Positions 16,534 to 25,775 of a stretch of DNA of 64,000 nucleotides are shown in pieces (positions within the stretch are counted from its first letter, which is position 1; each line of letters starts with the position of its first letter). The notes under the pieces were generated by a model that was not told where the DNA came from, did no database searches, and saw nothing but the letters and a program-made list of their open reading frames with translations. The stretch spans positions 152,978 through 216,977 of the forward strand of contig NZ_KZ679044.1 in the NCBI RefSeq assembly GCF_003024195.1, given 5' to 3'. A program made the position numbers and the translations under genes. The stretch is from Streptomyces dioscori. Its GTDB lineage: Bacteria; Actinomycetota; Actinomycetes; Streptomycetales; Streptomycetaceae.

Positions 16534-16573
16534 GACGGGGCCGCCCGTGGCGAACGACACGGGCGGCCCCGTC
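16534..16573 (+). terminator. Hairpin terminator after the MMPL gene
   Basis: GACGGGGCCGCCCGTG pairs perfectly with its complement across 8 nt. A shorter hairpin (AGGTGGACCT/AGGTCCACCT, 16459-16488) with a further direct copy of GAGGTCCACCTGAGG (16498-16512) precedes it. Confidence 0.7.
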
Positions 16574-16649
16574 GGCCGTTCGCGCCTCTCGGCGTCACGA
16601 TGGACGACACGCAGCACGAAGGACCCAGTCCAGCCAACCGGAGAGCCCG

Positions 16650-18170
16650 ATGTCCACCAGCCTGGAGCGCTACACGGACCGCTTCGAGCAGTACGCGGAC
16701 CGCCATCCCCGCGTGATCGACGTGGCCCTGGCCGCGGGACTGATGGGTTCCGCGACCCTAGGCAGCTCGATCACGCTGCCCGGTGTCGTCCCGCCCGACC
16801 ACGACAGCGCCGGGACCGTCCTCATGGGCGTGTCCTGCCTGGCCCTGCTGCGGTACCGCAAGTACCCGCGGATCACCGTCGTCGTGATCACGGTCTGCAC
16901 GGTGATCGCGGTCGACCTGGGGTACCTGGTCACCCCCCTGCTGCTGGCCCCGGTGATGGCGGCGCTCTACTGGCTGGCCGTCTTCTGCGACCGGAAGACC
17001 ACCCGCATCTACGGGGGCACGGTCATGGTGGCGCTCACGGCCGGCTCGGTGACGTCCAGCTCCCTGGGCTCGCACTCCCTGCTGCTCAGGACGATCGGGC
17101 CGGTGTTCTGGCTGATGCTGCCGATCGCCGTGGGCAACATGACCCGGCTGCGCCGCGCCTACCTCACGGCCGTGCAGGCCCGCGCCGAACACGCCGAGCG
17201 CACCCGGGAGGAGGAGGCGCGGCTGCGTGTCACCGAGGAGCGCATGCGGATCGCCCGTGAACTGCACGACGTCGTCGCCCACCATCTGGCCCTGGCCAAC
17301 GCGCAGGCCGGCACCGCCGCCCACCTCGCGCTCAGCAACCCCGAGCAGTCGCGGAAGATCCTCACCGATCTCACCGGGACCACGTCGTCGGCGCTGCGCG
17401 AGCTGAAGGCCACACTGGGGCTGCTGCGTCAGAGCGACGACCCGGCCTCCCCCTCGCTCGAACCGTCCCCCGGCCTGCACTGCCTGCCCGATCTGGTGGC
17501 GGCGTGCGCGTCCGCGGGCGTCGCCGTCACGGTGACCACGGAGGGCGTACCCCAGCCGCTCTCCCCGGGGGTGGACCTCACGGCGTTCCGGATCGTGCAG
17601 GAGGCGCTCACCAACGTGACCAAGCACGCCGCCTCGGAGAGCGCGCACGTGCGGCTCGGCTACGCCGACTCCCGGCTGCTCATCACGGTCACCGACGACG
17701 GTCCGGCGGCGGTCGCCGCGCCGGCCGCCACGGCTCCCGCAGGGGCTACGGCTGCCGCAGGGGCGACGGCTGCCACAGCGGCTACGGCCGCCAAGGCTGC
17801 TCCGGCCGCCGAGCCCGGCCGGGGCTTCGGGGTCATGGGCATGCACGAACGCGCCCGGTCCATCGGCGGGGAGCTGCGGGCGGGCCCGCGCCCGGAAGGC
17901 GGCTTCGAGGTCACCACGGCGCTGCCGCTGCAGCCGCTGATTACGGGTGCGGCTGCGGCTGCGGGTGCTGTGGGTGTGGCCGGGGTGTCGCGAGGGGCCG
18001 AGGAGGCCTCCGGAGCGGCCGGTACCTCCACGGCGGCCGGCACCCCCGCCCCCTCCGGCACCGCCGACGCGGAGAAGTCCACGATGTCCACCATGTGCTC
18101 CAGCTGCTTCGCCTCCTTCACCTCCTTCGCCTCCACGACCTCTTCGACCGCAGAAGGAGAGAAGCCATGA
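16650..18170 (+). CDS. NarL-type sensor histidine kinase
   Basis: The 506-aa protein has about five membrane helices (residues 20-165), then a HisKA_3 dimerisation domain with ARELHDVVAHHL (phospho-acceptor His206) and an HATPase with N box QEALTNVTKHA (about 315) and D box VTDDG. Between the D box and the G box (GFGVMGM) sits an expanded Ala/Thr/Gly segment of about 40 residues encoded by near-repeats. After the domain is a tail of about 75 low-complexity residues rich in Ala, Gly, Ser and Thr, ending in Cys/Phe/Ser-rich sequence. The stop overlaps the regulator start (ATGA). The signal is unknown. Confidence 0.9.
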   Translation: MSTSLERYTDRFEQYADRHPRVIDVALAAGLMGSATLGSSITLPGVVPPDHDSAGTVLMGVSCLALLRYRKYPRITVVVITVCTVIAVDLGYLVTPLLLAPVMAALYWLAVFCDRKTTRIYGGTVMVALTAGSVTSSSLGSHSLLLRTIGPVFWLMLPIAVGNMTRLRRAYLTAVQARAEHAERTREEEARLRVTEERMRIARELHDVVAHHLALANAQAGTAAHLALSNPEQSRKILTDLTGTTSSALRELKATLGLLRQSDDPASPSLEPSPGLHCLPDLVAACASAGVAVTVTTEGVPQPLSPGVDLTAFRIVQEALTNVTKHAASESAHVRLGYADSRLLITVTDDGPAAVAAPAATAPAGATAAAGATAATAATAAKAAPAAEPGRGFGVMGMHERARSIGGELRAGPRPEGGFEVTTALPLQPLITGAAAAAGAVGVAGVSRGAEEASGAAGTSTAAGTPAPSGTADAEKSTMSTMCSSCFASFTSFASTTSSTAEGEKP

Positions 18171-18847
18171 GCATCAAGGTGCTGCTGGCCGACGACCAGG
18201 CCCTGCTGCGGGCCACGTTCCGGATCCTGATCGACTCCTGCGACGACATGACGGTGGTCGGCGAGGCCTCCGACGGCGTGGAGGCGGTGGACCTGACCCG
18301 CGCCCACCGTCCCGACATCGTTCTCATGGACATCCGGATGCCGGGCGCGGACGGCCTCACGGCCACGTCCGAGATCTGCGCGGACCCGGAGCTGTCCGCC
18401 ACCCGCGTCCTGATCCTCACCACGTTCGAGACCGAGGACTACGTCGCCCAGGCGCTGCGCGCGGGTGCCAGCGGGTTCCTCGGCAAGGACGTCACGGCCG
18501 ACACCCTGCTGGACGGGCTGAGAACCGTGGCGTCCGGCGAGGCCCTGCTGTCACCGGGCGCCACCCGCACGCTCATCACCCGCTTCCTCACGTCCCCCGC
18601 GCCCGGGGGTCACCTGGCGCCCCCGGAACGTCTGGCCGAACTCACGGTCCGCGAACGCGAGGTGATGGCCCTGGCGGCGGAGGGCAAGTCCAACACCGAG
18701 ATCGCCGAGGAGCTCACGGTCAGCCCGCTGACCGTACGCACCCACGTCCACCGGGCGATGACGAAGCTGGGTGCCCGGGACCGGGCCCAACTGGTGGTCA
18801 TCGCCTATCAGACGGGCCTGGTGCAGGCGGGCCCGACGGCGCTCTGA
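18167..18847 (+). CDS. NarL/LuxR-type response regulator
   Basis: The 226-aa protein has a receiver (SIKVLLADDQ, phospho-acceptor Asp55 in IVLMDIRMP, LTTFE, LGKD with the conserved Lys) and a C-terminal LuxR helix-turn-helix (LTVREREVMALAAEGKSNTE to VRTHVHRAMTKLGARDR). It is cognate to the kinase it overlaps by ATGA. The start at 18167 is set by this overlap and by AGAAGGAGAG upstream. Targets are unknown. Confidence 0.93.
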   Translation: MSIKVLLADDQALLRATFRILIDSCDDMTVVGEASDGVEAVDLTRAHRPDIVLMDIRMPGADGLTATSEICADPELSATRVLILTTFETEDYVAQALRAGASGFLGKDVTADTLLDGLRTVASGEALLSPGATRTLITRFLTSPAPGGHLAPPERLAELTVREREVMALAAEGKSNTEIAEELTVSPLTVRTHVHRAMTKLGARDRAQLVVIAYQTGLVQAGPTAL

Positions 18848-18901
18848 GGCGCTCCGAGGGCGCTGCGAGGACGCTCCGGGGCGCCGCACACGCCGACGAC
18901 C

Positions 18902-18925
18902 CGCCGCGGTCCGGGGTCCGCGGCG
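18902..18925. terminator. Possible terminator between convergent genes
   Basis: CGCCGCGG and CCGCGGCG flank an 8-nt loop in the 114-nt gap between the response regulator and the DUF4394 gene. There is no T-run. Confidence 0.4.
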
Positions 18926-18961
18926 AGTCGGTGGGTCGGTGAGTCCCGGAGTGCAGGCAGG

Positions 18962-19837
18962 TCAGGTCCCGGTCAGGCTGATCGCGATGTCCGTGACGTT
19001 CAGCGGGAACTGGCCGACGGGCGACGGCTCGCCGGTGAGGACGTTGACCTCGTAGAAGAACGGGGTCTCGGCGCCGTACGGGGTGAGTGAGGCGAAGGCG
19101 GCGTTCGAGACCGTCTTGCCGTTGCTCAGATAGCTGTAGATGTCCAGGCCGGCGTCGGTACCCGCGTCGAAGCCCAGGAGGCCGGTGGGGACGAGGGTGC
19201 CCGCGTTGGGCGGCGACTGGATGACGACCTGGTCGTTGTACGTGTCGATGTCGAACAGGGTCGTCGCGGTGGAACCGACCTTGTCGTTGTTCGTGTAGCC
19301 GGCCGCGGTCACGCCCTGGGCCGCCGTGGTGAGCGGCGGGACGGTGAGCGCGCTGTCCGTGGCCGTGGTGCCGTCGTTCAGGTTGTGCCGCAGGTTCTGG
19401 CCGTAGTTGCTGATCACCCGCAGCCGGTCGGCCGCCGGGTTGAAGTCGATGTCGAAGACGGTGCCGTAGAGCGAGACCGCGAGCTGGGAGACCTTGGTGA
19501 CGACCACGTCGGCGGTGATCGGCGGGAACGTGATCGTGTAGATCCCGCCCTTCTCGCCGACGCCGTACAGCAGGCCGTTCTGCACACGGAAGTCGATCCC
19601 GATCAGCTTGGTGTCGCCGACGAGCCCCTTGACTGTCTTGACCCAGTCGAGGGTGTCCGGCTTGTCGGTGAGGAACGTGGCCATCGTGGTGCCCGTGCCG
19701 AAGATCCCGTACGCCCGCAGGCTGGGAGTGGCGTCGGGGGCGGCGGAGCTGGAGCCGGGCGCGCTCAGCGTGAGCGCGGTCGCCGCGGACATGACCGCTA
19801 CCGCCGCCGCGATTCTCTTCTTGACCGCTGCTTTCAT
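18962..19837 (-). CDS. Secreted DUF4394 domain protein
   Basis: The 291-aa precursor has a Sec signal peptide (KKRIAAAVAVMSAATALTLS, cleavage after SSSAA near 33). The mature part resembles DUF4394 proteins, with propeller-like repeats such as LIGIDFRVQNGLLYGVGEKG, FDIDFNPAADRLRVIS and NLRHNLNDGT. No catalytic motif is evident; the fold is likely a beta-propeller of unknown role. The ATG at 19837 is preferred because GGAGGGG lies just upstream and the signal peptide begins there. It diverges from the PucR-like gene. Confidence 0.82.
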   Translation of the reverse strand: MKAAVKKRIAAAVAVMSAATALTLSAPGSSSAAPDATPSLRAYGIFGTGTTMATFLTDKPDTLDWVKTVKGLVGDTKLIGIDFRVQNGLLYGVGEKGGIYTITFPPITADVVVTKVSQLAVSLYGTVFDIDFNPAADRLRVISNYGQNLRHNLNDGTTATDSALTVPPLTTAAQGVTAAGYTNNDKVGSTATTLFDIDTYNDQVVIQSPPNAGTLVPTGLLGFDAGTDAGLDIYSYLSNGKTVSNAAFASLTPYGAETPFFYEVNVLTGEPSPVGQFPLNVTDIAISLTGT

Positions 19838-20059
19838 TGTTTTCCCCTCCGTTTGAGCCGTACGAATGAATTCCGCTGCGCGGTCTCCATTAAGCCCAGG
19901 AGGGATCGGCCCGACAAGCCGATCGGGCCACAAGTAGGCCCGGATCAAGGAACTTTGCGCACTGTGACAAATGCGCGGTCGGCATGTCCTTCATCGATTC
20001 ACCCGGAGTGATGAGCGCCCGTCCGGATTTCATCTGTCGGCGCCCTCGTCGGCGGTGAC

Positions 20060-21379
20060 ATGCTCATGCCTATGGGGAGCCTTTTCGCCGAGCTGGCCCG
20101 GCAGGCGTCGGCCAACGCGCGCCGCGAGGTCGAGACGTACGTACGCGAGATACCGGAACTCCGATCGCTGGACCTGAACTCCCGGGCGAGGTCCGAGACG
20201 CTGGAGTACTCGGTGTGGTTCAGGCGCCGCACGCTCGAACTGGCCCCGGCCAACGGCATGCTGACCGACGCCGACCTCGACTACATCGCCTCCATGGGCG
20301 AGGCACGGGCCGGGGCGGGCATGTCACTCGATTCACGGCAGCGAGTGCTGCGCGTGCACACCGAACTCATGCTGCGCGAGATCAACGAGGCCACGGAGGC
20401 CCAGCGCGGCGGCGACGTCGACGAACTCATGCGGATCATGAGCTGGTTCGCCCCGCAGGGTGAGCGCGGTATCGGCGCCTACCGGCGGGGCTTCGTGACG
20501 GCGATGCGACGCCGGCTCCCGTACGTCGAGCAAGTCGGTCTGCTGGCCCGGGCATTGCTGACCGGGGACTCCATAGCGGCGGAACTCGCGCTGCTCACGG
20601 GCCTGGAACCGGCCGAGTACTACGAGGTGACGGTGGTCCGGGTGCCCGACTGCCCCGTCGGCGACCGTGCCCTGGAGAACGGGATCGAGACGCTGGTGAG
20701 GACCCACCGGGTGCCCGTCACCTGGTGTCCGGAGCGCGGGGGCAGGGGCGGTGAGCTGATCGCGCTGGTGCCGGAGGACGCCGTCGGGGGCGGGCAGGCG
20801 GCCCCCGCCGCCCCCGATCCGCCGCCGTCACCCGACGCGGCCGTACCCGGGGAGGCCGGACCCGGCTCGGACGGGTCCGGTCCGTCCGTGTCCGGCCCGT
20901 CCGTGTCCGACGCGGCCGTGTCCGATCTGCTGGGGGATTTCGCCCGGGAGATCGGCCGGCTGTGTGCCGTGGGGACCGCCGACGGGCCGCGGTCCGGGCT
21001 GGCCGGTGCGCTCGACCGGGCCCGGCGAATCAGCAGGGCGGCCCCCCTGCGGCGTACGTCCGCGCGGTTGCGGGCGCACACCATGGCGGACGTCCTCGTC
21101 GAACTCGCCGTCGCCGACGTGCCGTTCGTCGACGACTGGCTCCGCGCGGTGGCCCGGAGCCTCGTACCCGGCCCGGACCTCCTGCTCACCCTCGACGCCT
21201 ACTACCGCCACGACATGAACCGCGGTGCCACGGCGGAAGCCCTCAACATCCACCCGCGCACCCTGGACTACCGCCTTCGCCGGGCGAGGGAACTCACGGA
21301 CATCGACCCGGGCTCGACACGGGGCGTACGCATCCTCAGCTCGGTCGTCAACCGGAGCCTGTCGGGAGCGTGGCGGTGA
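20060..21379 (+). CDS. PucR/CdaR-type helix-turn-helix regulator
   Basis: The 439-aa protein has an N-terminal helical region (about 1-165), a central GGDEF-like/CdaR segment interrupted by a Pro/Ser/Gly-rich linker (about 245-285), and a C-terminal PucR helix-turn-helix: LLLTLDAYYRHDMNRGATAEALNIHPRTLDYRLRRARELTDID (about 375-420). Relatives are activators of catabolic or developmental genes. The start is uncertain: ATGs at 20060 and 20072 are close together and the upstream GGCGGTGAC is a weak ribosome site. The gene diverges from the DUF4394 gene across about 220 nt. Confidence 0.82.
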   Translation: MLMPMGSLFAELARQASANARREVETYVREIPELRSLDLNSRARSETLEYSVWFRRRTLELAPANGMLTDADLDYIASMGEARAGAGMSLDSRQRVLRVHTELMLREINEATEAQRGGDVDELMRIMSWFAPQGERGIGAYRRGFVTAMRRRLPYVEQVGLLARALLTGDSIAAELALLTGLEPAEYYEVTVVRVPDCPVGDRALENGIETLVRTHRVPVTWCPERGGRGGELIALVPEDAVGGGQAAPAAPDPPPSPDAAVPGEAGPGSDGSGPSVSGPSVSDAAVSDLLGDFAREIGRLCAVGTADGPRSGLAGALDRARRISRAAPLRRTSARLRAHTMADVLVELAVADVPFVDDWLRAVARSLVPGPDLLLTLDAYYRHDMNRGATAEALNIHPRTLDYRLRRARELTDIDPGSTRGVRILSSVVNRSLSGAWR

Positions 21380-21398
21380 CCGGTCGGCCGCTGTCCGG

Positions 21399-21854
21399 TC
21401 AGCCGGTGACCTCGAAGGCGGCGGCGCGGGGCACGAACGCCGTGTCGCCGTCCTTCGCCGTCGCCAGCGCGGAGACGTGCCAGGTGCCCCGGTCCAGCTC
21501 GGCCGCCTCCTTCTCCGTGACCTTCAGCGTGTAGGTGCAGCGGGACGTCTCGTCCGACGTGCTCCGGCACTCGGCGCCGTCCACGGACCGCAGCTCCGCC
21601 TCCGTCGGGTCGAGCTTCGAACTCGCGGGCCATGCGATGACCTTGAGGCCCTTGATGCCCGAGTCGTCACGCACGTCCGTGGTGAAGGTCAGCGAGCCAG
21701 CGCCGCCGCCGGCCGGGGCCCTGTAACGGGCCGCGCTGTCGCTCAGGGCCGGTGCGGAGGAGGACGACGCCATGGCGAACCCGCCGGCGGCGATTCCGCC
21801 CACGACGGCGGCACCGACGAGCGACGAGATGAGAATGCGCTTGGACTTGGACAT
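21399..21854 (-). CDS. Secreted DUF5707 protein
   Basis: The 151-aa precursor begins MSKSKRILISSLVGAAVVGG with a signal peptide ending near residue 30. The mature domain (SLTFTTDVRDDSGIKGLKVI, WPASSKLDPTEAELRSVDGA, and TSRCTYTLKVT) fits DUF5707, a small Streptomyces family with a likely immunoglobulin-like fold and two cysteines. Function is unknown. It converges with the PucR gene with only 19 nt between stops. A GGGGG ribosome site precedes the ATG. Confidence 0.8.
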   Translation of the reverse strand: MSKSKRILISSLVGAAVVGGIAAGGFAMASSSSAPALSDSAARYRAPAGGGAGSLTFTTDVRDDSGIKGLKVIAWPASSKLDPTEAELRSVDGAECRSTSDETSRCTYTLKVTEKEAAELDRGTWHVSALATAKDGDTAFVPRAAAFEVTG

Positions 21855-22128
21855 GGATATCCCCCTGAATTGGACTGCGCTGAATTGCGTCGGGTCGAGT
21901 CGGAGCGGTCCGCGAATTCCCTCGGACGGGTTTCCTGGGTTTCCTCCCGCGAATTTCTTCGGCGGGCCGCCGCTCTCTCGATGTGTCCAAGATTAGGTCC
22001 GGGGGTGTTCCATGGTCGTCACGCTGCCGGATGAGTGCCGTCCCCGCCGATCTCCAACCCTGGTAAGAGACGGGAATCCACCCCCGGCCGGAGTCGGGCA
22101 GCTCGGTCGCGGCCATAGCCTGGCCGCC

Positions 22129-24636
22129 GTGAACCGAATCGACGACCGGCTGCTCGCGGTCCTGCTGCTCTGCGTCCAGGCCCTGGTGTGGCCCGGCGCG
22201 GCACTCGTGCGCGGGGCCGCGCCGGACGCGTCCGCGCTCCTCGTGGCCGTCCTGGTCGCCGGATCGGTGACCGCCGCACTCGCCCTGCGCCGTGCCCGCC
22301 CGGTGGCCACCCTCGTCCTGGTCGCCGTCGCCTGCGCGCTGGGCGCCGGGCCGCTGCCCACCGGGGCGACGGCGGTGCTCGGGACCGCGGGGGTCGGGCT
22401 GGCCCTGTTCACCGTGGCGGCCGAACGGGACACCTTCACGGCCGTGCTGTGCGTGGTGGCGCTCGCCCTGTGGCAACTGCTGCAGAGCATCAGCCTGCAC
22501 GGACTCAGCGAACGCGACGGACTCGACCTCGTCCTGACCGCCCTGCTGTACGCCGTCACGTGCGGCGCCGGCCTGGTCGTACGGCGGGCCCGTCGTGCCC
22601 GGCGGACAGCCGCACAGCTCCTGGAGCGGGCCGAGGCCGAGCGGCACCGGCTTCCGGCCGTCGAACGGCGGCGGATGGAGCGGGAGCTGCACGACGTCAG
22701 TGCCCACCATCTGACGGCCGTGGTGGTGACGGCGGGGGCGGCCCTCGGGCTGCGCGAGCGCCGTCCCGAACTGGCCTCGGAGGCACTCGGGTTCGCGGTC
22801 GAGACCGGGCGCGAGGTCACCCGGGCGCTCGGCGCGGTACGGGCGCCGGCGCCCTCGCGGGAGGAGCTGCCCTCGCCGGAGGAACGGCTGCGGGAGCTCG
22901 TCACCGGGTTCCGGCGGCTCGGTCAGCCCGTGGACTGCGAGATCGGGCCGCTGCCGGACGGCGCCGTCGCGGACGCGGCCTTCGGCATCGTGCGCGAGGC
23001 GCTGACCAACGTGGCCCGGCACGCGCCCGGCGCCCCGACCGTGGTGCGGTGCCGGCAGGGCGACGCGCGCACGGAGGTCGTGGTGACCAGTGCGGCACCG
23101 CCCGCCGGTGCGGCGGCCGTGACGGCCCACGGGGCCGGTCTGGGCGGGGGACGCGGGCAAGGGTTCCTGCGGGCCCGCGCGCGGGAGGCCGGCGGGACGC
23201 TGACCAGCGGCCCCACGGAGGAAGGTGGCTGGGAGGTACGTGCCGTGCTGCCCGGGCGGGTCGCGGGGCCGGTGGGGCGTGTCGTGGCGCGGAGCTACCG
23301 GGTGGCGCAGGTGGTGGCCGCCGCGGGGCTCCTTCTGCAGCCGCTGCTTCCCGCGCTGGTCATCCGGGACGAGACCGTGGAGCAGGGGGACGGGGGTGTG
23401 TCCGCGGGGCTGCTGTTCGCGTTGCTGGCGGCGGCGCAGGTGGTTGCGCTGATGTGGCTGCGGCGGGCGCCGCGGGTCGCTTGGGGTGCGCTGTTCGGGC
23501 TGGCGCTTCTCTGGCCCGAGGCGATGCGGGTGGGTGGGTACGGAGGGCCGGCTCTGCTGCCGGTGGGGCTGAGCGTGCTGGTCACGTGTGCGGGGGTCTG
23601 GGGGTGGGCGTCTTTGTACGGCCGCGGGTCGGTGGGGGTTGCTCGCGCCGTTCCCCGCGCCCCTGGAAGGCTGGGGCTGGTCGCCGCGTTCCTGTTCACC
23701 TCAAAGCAAAAGACTGCGCCGTTCCCCGCGCCCCTGAGGGGGGAGGGGCCGGCCGTCGCTCGTGCCCCGCTCCCCGCGCGCCTGAGGGTAAAAGACTGCG
23801 CCGTTCCCCGCGCCCCCTTGGGGCTTGCCCTGGTTGCTGTGGGGGTGCATGGCCTCGTGGTGGTTCTTGTCGGGGCGGGGCAGTGGGGGGTCGGTGTGTG
23901 GGGGGTGGGGGTCCTGGTGGGTGGGGCTCTCTGGGGTGGGTTGTTGCGGGGGCGGTGGGTGGGGCGGGCTCGGGGGGTGCGGGAGGAGCGGATGGCCGTC
24001 TGGGCGGGGGAGGCCGTGCGGGACGCGTGGGCCGAGCGGCGGCGGATCGCGGCCGGGCTGGAGACCACCGTGCTGGCGCGCACCGCCGACATGGTCGCCC
24101 AGGCGGAGGCGGGCCACCTCGACGCGACCGCCGAACGCGCCCGTGAGGCCCTCGCCGCGATGCGCGCCCTCCTCGACACCGTCCGGGACGGGCAGGGTGA
24201 GGGGGAGAGGGAGGGGGAGCGGAGGGCCGAACTGCGGCCGCAGCCGACCCTCCAGGCCCTCGACCTGCTGGCCCGGCAGTGCCGGGCCGGCGGTCGTGAC
24301 GTCGAGATACGGGTGACCGGCCGCGTACCGGAACGGCTGCCCACCGCGGTGGATCTGGCCGCGTACCACGCCGCCGAGACGGTGCTCGGGGCCGGCGGGG
24401 AGGAGGCCGCGGTGCTGGAGTTCGACCTGGACGGGGATACCTTGACGCTCACGGCCACCGGGGTCCCCCGCGCCGCCCGCCCCGCCGTACGGGAGTTGCT
24501 GGCGGCGCGTGCCGCCGCGCTCGGCGGCACCCTGGACACCGACCGGCCGGGCACGGTCGGGCTCCGGCTGCCACTCGCACCGGTTCCGCAGGAGGCCGAC
24601 GTCGCATCGGCGTCGGCCGAGGAGAGGGAGCGATGA
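22129..24636 (+). CDS. Tandem-module sensor histidine kinase interrupted by repeats
   Basis: The 835-aa protein has two kinase-like halves. Half one has about six helices, then HisKA_3 RELHDVSAHHL (His188) and an HATPase N box REALTNVARHA (about 290); its D box is degenerate (VVVTSAAPPAG). Half two has more helices, then ERRRIAAGLETTVLARTADM, aligned with a HisKA region but lacking the His-Asp pair, and an ATPase-like end (DLDGDTLTLTATG). About 60 residues (505-565) between the second-half helices are translated dispersed repeats absent from the paralogue at 47.8 kb. The GTG at 22129 sits 9 nt after a TAGCCT -10, so the transcript may be leaderless. Confidence 0.82.
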   Translation: MNRIDDRLLAVLLLCVQALVWPGAALVRGAAPDASALLVAVLVAGSVTAALALRRARPVATLVLVAVACALGAGPLPTGATAVLGTAGVGLALFTVAAERDTFTAVLCVVALALWQLLQSISLHGLSERDGLDLVLTALLYAVTCGAGLVVRRARRARRTAAQLLERAEAERHRLPAVERRRMERELHDVSAHHLTAVVVTAGAALGLRERRPELASEALGFAVETGREVTRALGAVRAPAPSREELPSPEERLRELVTGFRRLGQPVDCEIGPLPDGAVADAAFGIVREALTNVARHAPGAPTVVRCRQGDARTEVVVTSAAPPAGAAAVTAHGAGLGGGRGQGFLRARAREAGGTLTSGPTEEGGWEVRAVLPGRVAGPVGRVVARSYRVAQVVAAAGLLLQPLLPALVIRDETVEQGDGGVSAGLLFALLAAAQVVALMWLRRAPRVAWGALFGLALLWPEAMRVGGYGGPALLPVGLSVLVTCAGVWGWASLYGRGSVGVARAVPRAPGRLGLVAAFLFTSKQKTAPFPAPLRGEGPAVARAPLPARLRVKDCAVPRAPLGLALVAVGVHGLVVVLVGAGQWGVGVWGVGVLVGGALWGGLLRGRWVGRARGVREERMAVWAGEAVRDAWAERRRIAAGLETTVLARTADMVAQAEAGHLDATAERAREALAAMRALLDTVRDGQGEGEREGERRAELRPQPTLQALDLLARQCRAGGRDVEIRVTGRVPERLPTAVDLAAYHAAETVLGAGGEEAAVLEFDLDGDTLTLTATGVPRAARPAVRELLAARAAALGGTLDTDRPGTVGLRLPLAPVPQEADVASASAEERER
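23645..23817. repeat. Dispersed repeats inserted in a kinase coding region
   Basis: The core GCGCCGTTCCCCGCGCCCCT occurs at 23645-23664 and 23716-23735, and with one change at 23798-23817. A degenerate copy lies near 23766-23783. AAAAGACTGC precedes two copies. The cluster is inside the kinase gene, and the frame stays open across it. Confidence 0.85.
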
Positions 24637-25331
24637 GTCTCAAGGTGCTGGTCGTCGACGACCAGGGCATCGTGCGCGCGGGGTTCGCCGCCGTGATCGA
24701 CGCCGAGGAGGACATGACGGTCGTCGGCGAGGCCGCCGACGGCGCCGCCGCGGTACGCCTCGCCGCGGAACTGGCCCCCGACGTCGTCGTCATGGACGTC
24801 CGGATGCCCGTGCTCGACGGCATCGCCGCCACCCGCATCATCACCGGCCGCCAGGACGCGCCCCGGGTCCTGGTGCTGACCACCTTCGACCTCGACTCGT
24901 ACGTCTTCGACGCGCTGCACGCCGGAGCCTCCGGGTTCCTGCTCAAGGACGTGCACGCCGCCGAACTGCTGCAGGGCATCAGGGTGGTGGCCGCCGGCGA
25001 GAGCGTGCTCGCCCCGTCCGCGACCCGCCGGCTCATCGGCCACTACGCGGCGGGAGCGGGCGCCGGGACACGGGCCGGGAGCGGGCCGGACGAGCTGGAC
25101 AGCCTCACCGGCAGCCAGCGCAACGTCCTCGCCCTGATCGCGTCCGGACTCAACAACGCGGAGATCGCCGGTGAACTCGGCATCACCGTCGGCACGGTCA
25201 AGTCCCACGTCAACGCGCTGCTGCGCAAACTCGGCCTGCGGGACCGCGTACAGGCGACGATCCTCGCGTACGACCTCGGGCTCGCCCGGCCGAATCCGCC
25301 CGGCACCGACCCGAGGAGTACCGCCCCGTGA
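24633..25331 (+). CDS. NarL/LuxR-type response regulator
   Basis: The 232-aa protein has a receiver with DD at 9-10, phospho-acceptor Asp55 (VVVMDVRMP), LTTFD and LLKD, and a LuxR-type DNA-binding domain (LTGSQRNVLALIASGLNNAE to VKSHVNALLRKLGLRDR). It overlaps the tandem-module kinase by ATGA and is its presumed partner. It is most like the regulator at 50.3 kb, mirroring the kinase paralogy, so the two systems share ancestry. The next membrane-protein gene also overlaps it, making a three-gene operon. Confidence 0.93.
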   Translation: MSLKVLVVDDQGIVRAGFAAVIDAEEDMTVVGEAADGAAAVRLAAELAPDVVVMDVRMPVLDGIAATRIITGRQDAPRVLVLTTFDLDSYVFDALHAGASGFLLKDVHAAELLQGIRVVAAGESVLAPSATRRLIGHYAAGAGAGTRAGSGPDELDSLTGSQRNVLALIASGLNNAEIAGELGITVGTVKSHVNALLRKLGLRDRVQATILAYDLGLARPNPPGTDPRSTAP

Positions 25332-25669
25332 CCGAGACCGGCAAGAGCCCCGGCTACCGCCCCACCGCCTTCGTGCGAGGTCTGGGACACGCCCTCAAGG
25401 ACGTCTTCGCCCTCGCCTACCTGGTGGTCTGTGCGGGCCTGGTGGTGTGGGCGTACGTGGTGAGCGCGGGTGAGGACGGGTCCATGGCGGGTGTCATCCC
25501 GCTGCTCGCCGCCGCCCCGGGCTGTGTCGTGCCGCTCCTGCTGCTGCCGGAGGGCGCCGCGCTGTTCGGCGTCTCCGTCGCGTTCGGGGCGCTGGTCAAC
25601 GCGCTCGTCATCGGCTGGTGCGCCCGCGCGCTGCGCCGCGGCGGCAAGGGGCACGACCCGGTGGCTTGA
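25328..25669 (+). CDS. Small membrane protein, SCO4225-like
   Basis: The 113-aa protein has three predicted helices (about 25-45, 54-75 and 78-98), the middle starting GVIPLLAAAPGCVVPLLLLPEG. This arrangement and the LLLLPEGA motif resemble the Streptomyces SCO4225-like membrane family, whose function is unknown. It begins with GTG overlapping the response regulator stop (GTGA), so it is co-translated with the two-component system and could modulate the kinase. Confidence 0.65.
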   Translation: MTETGKSPGYRPTAFVRGLGHALKDVFALAYLVVCAGLVVWAYVVSAGEDGSMAGVIPLLAAAPGCVVPLLLLPEGAALFGVSVAFGALVNALVIGWCARALRRGGKGHDPVA

Positions 25670-25775
25670 ATTCCCTCGGATTCCGTATCCGTTCCCCTCG
25701 TCTTCTCCTCGCAGGCCTGGACCAGCGCCCGACCGTCCCTCATGATGACGCTGCCATGACAACGTAGTCCTCGGG

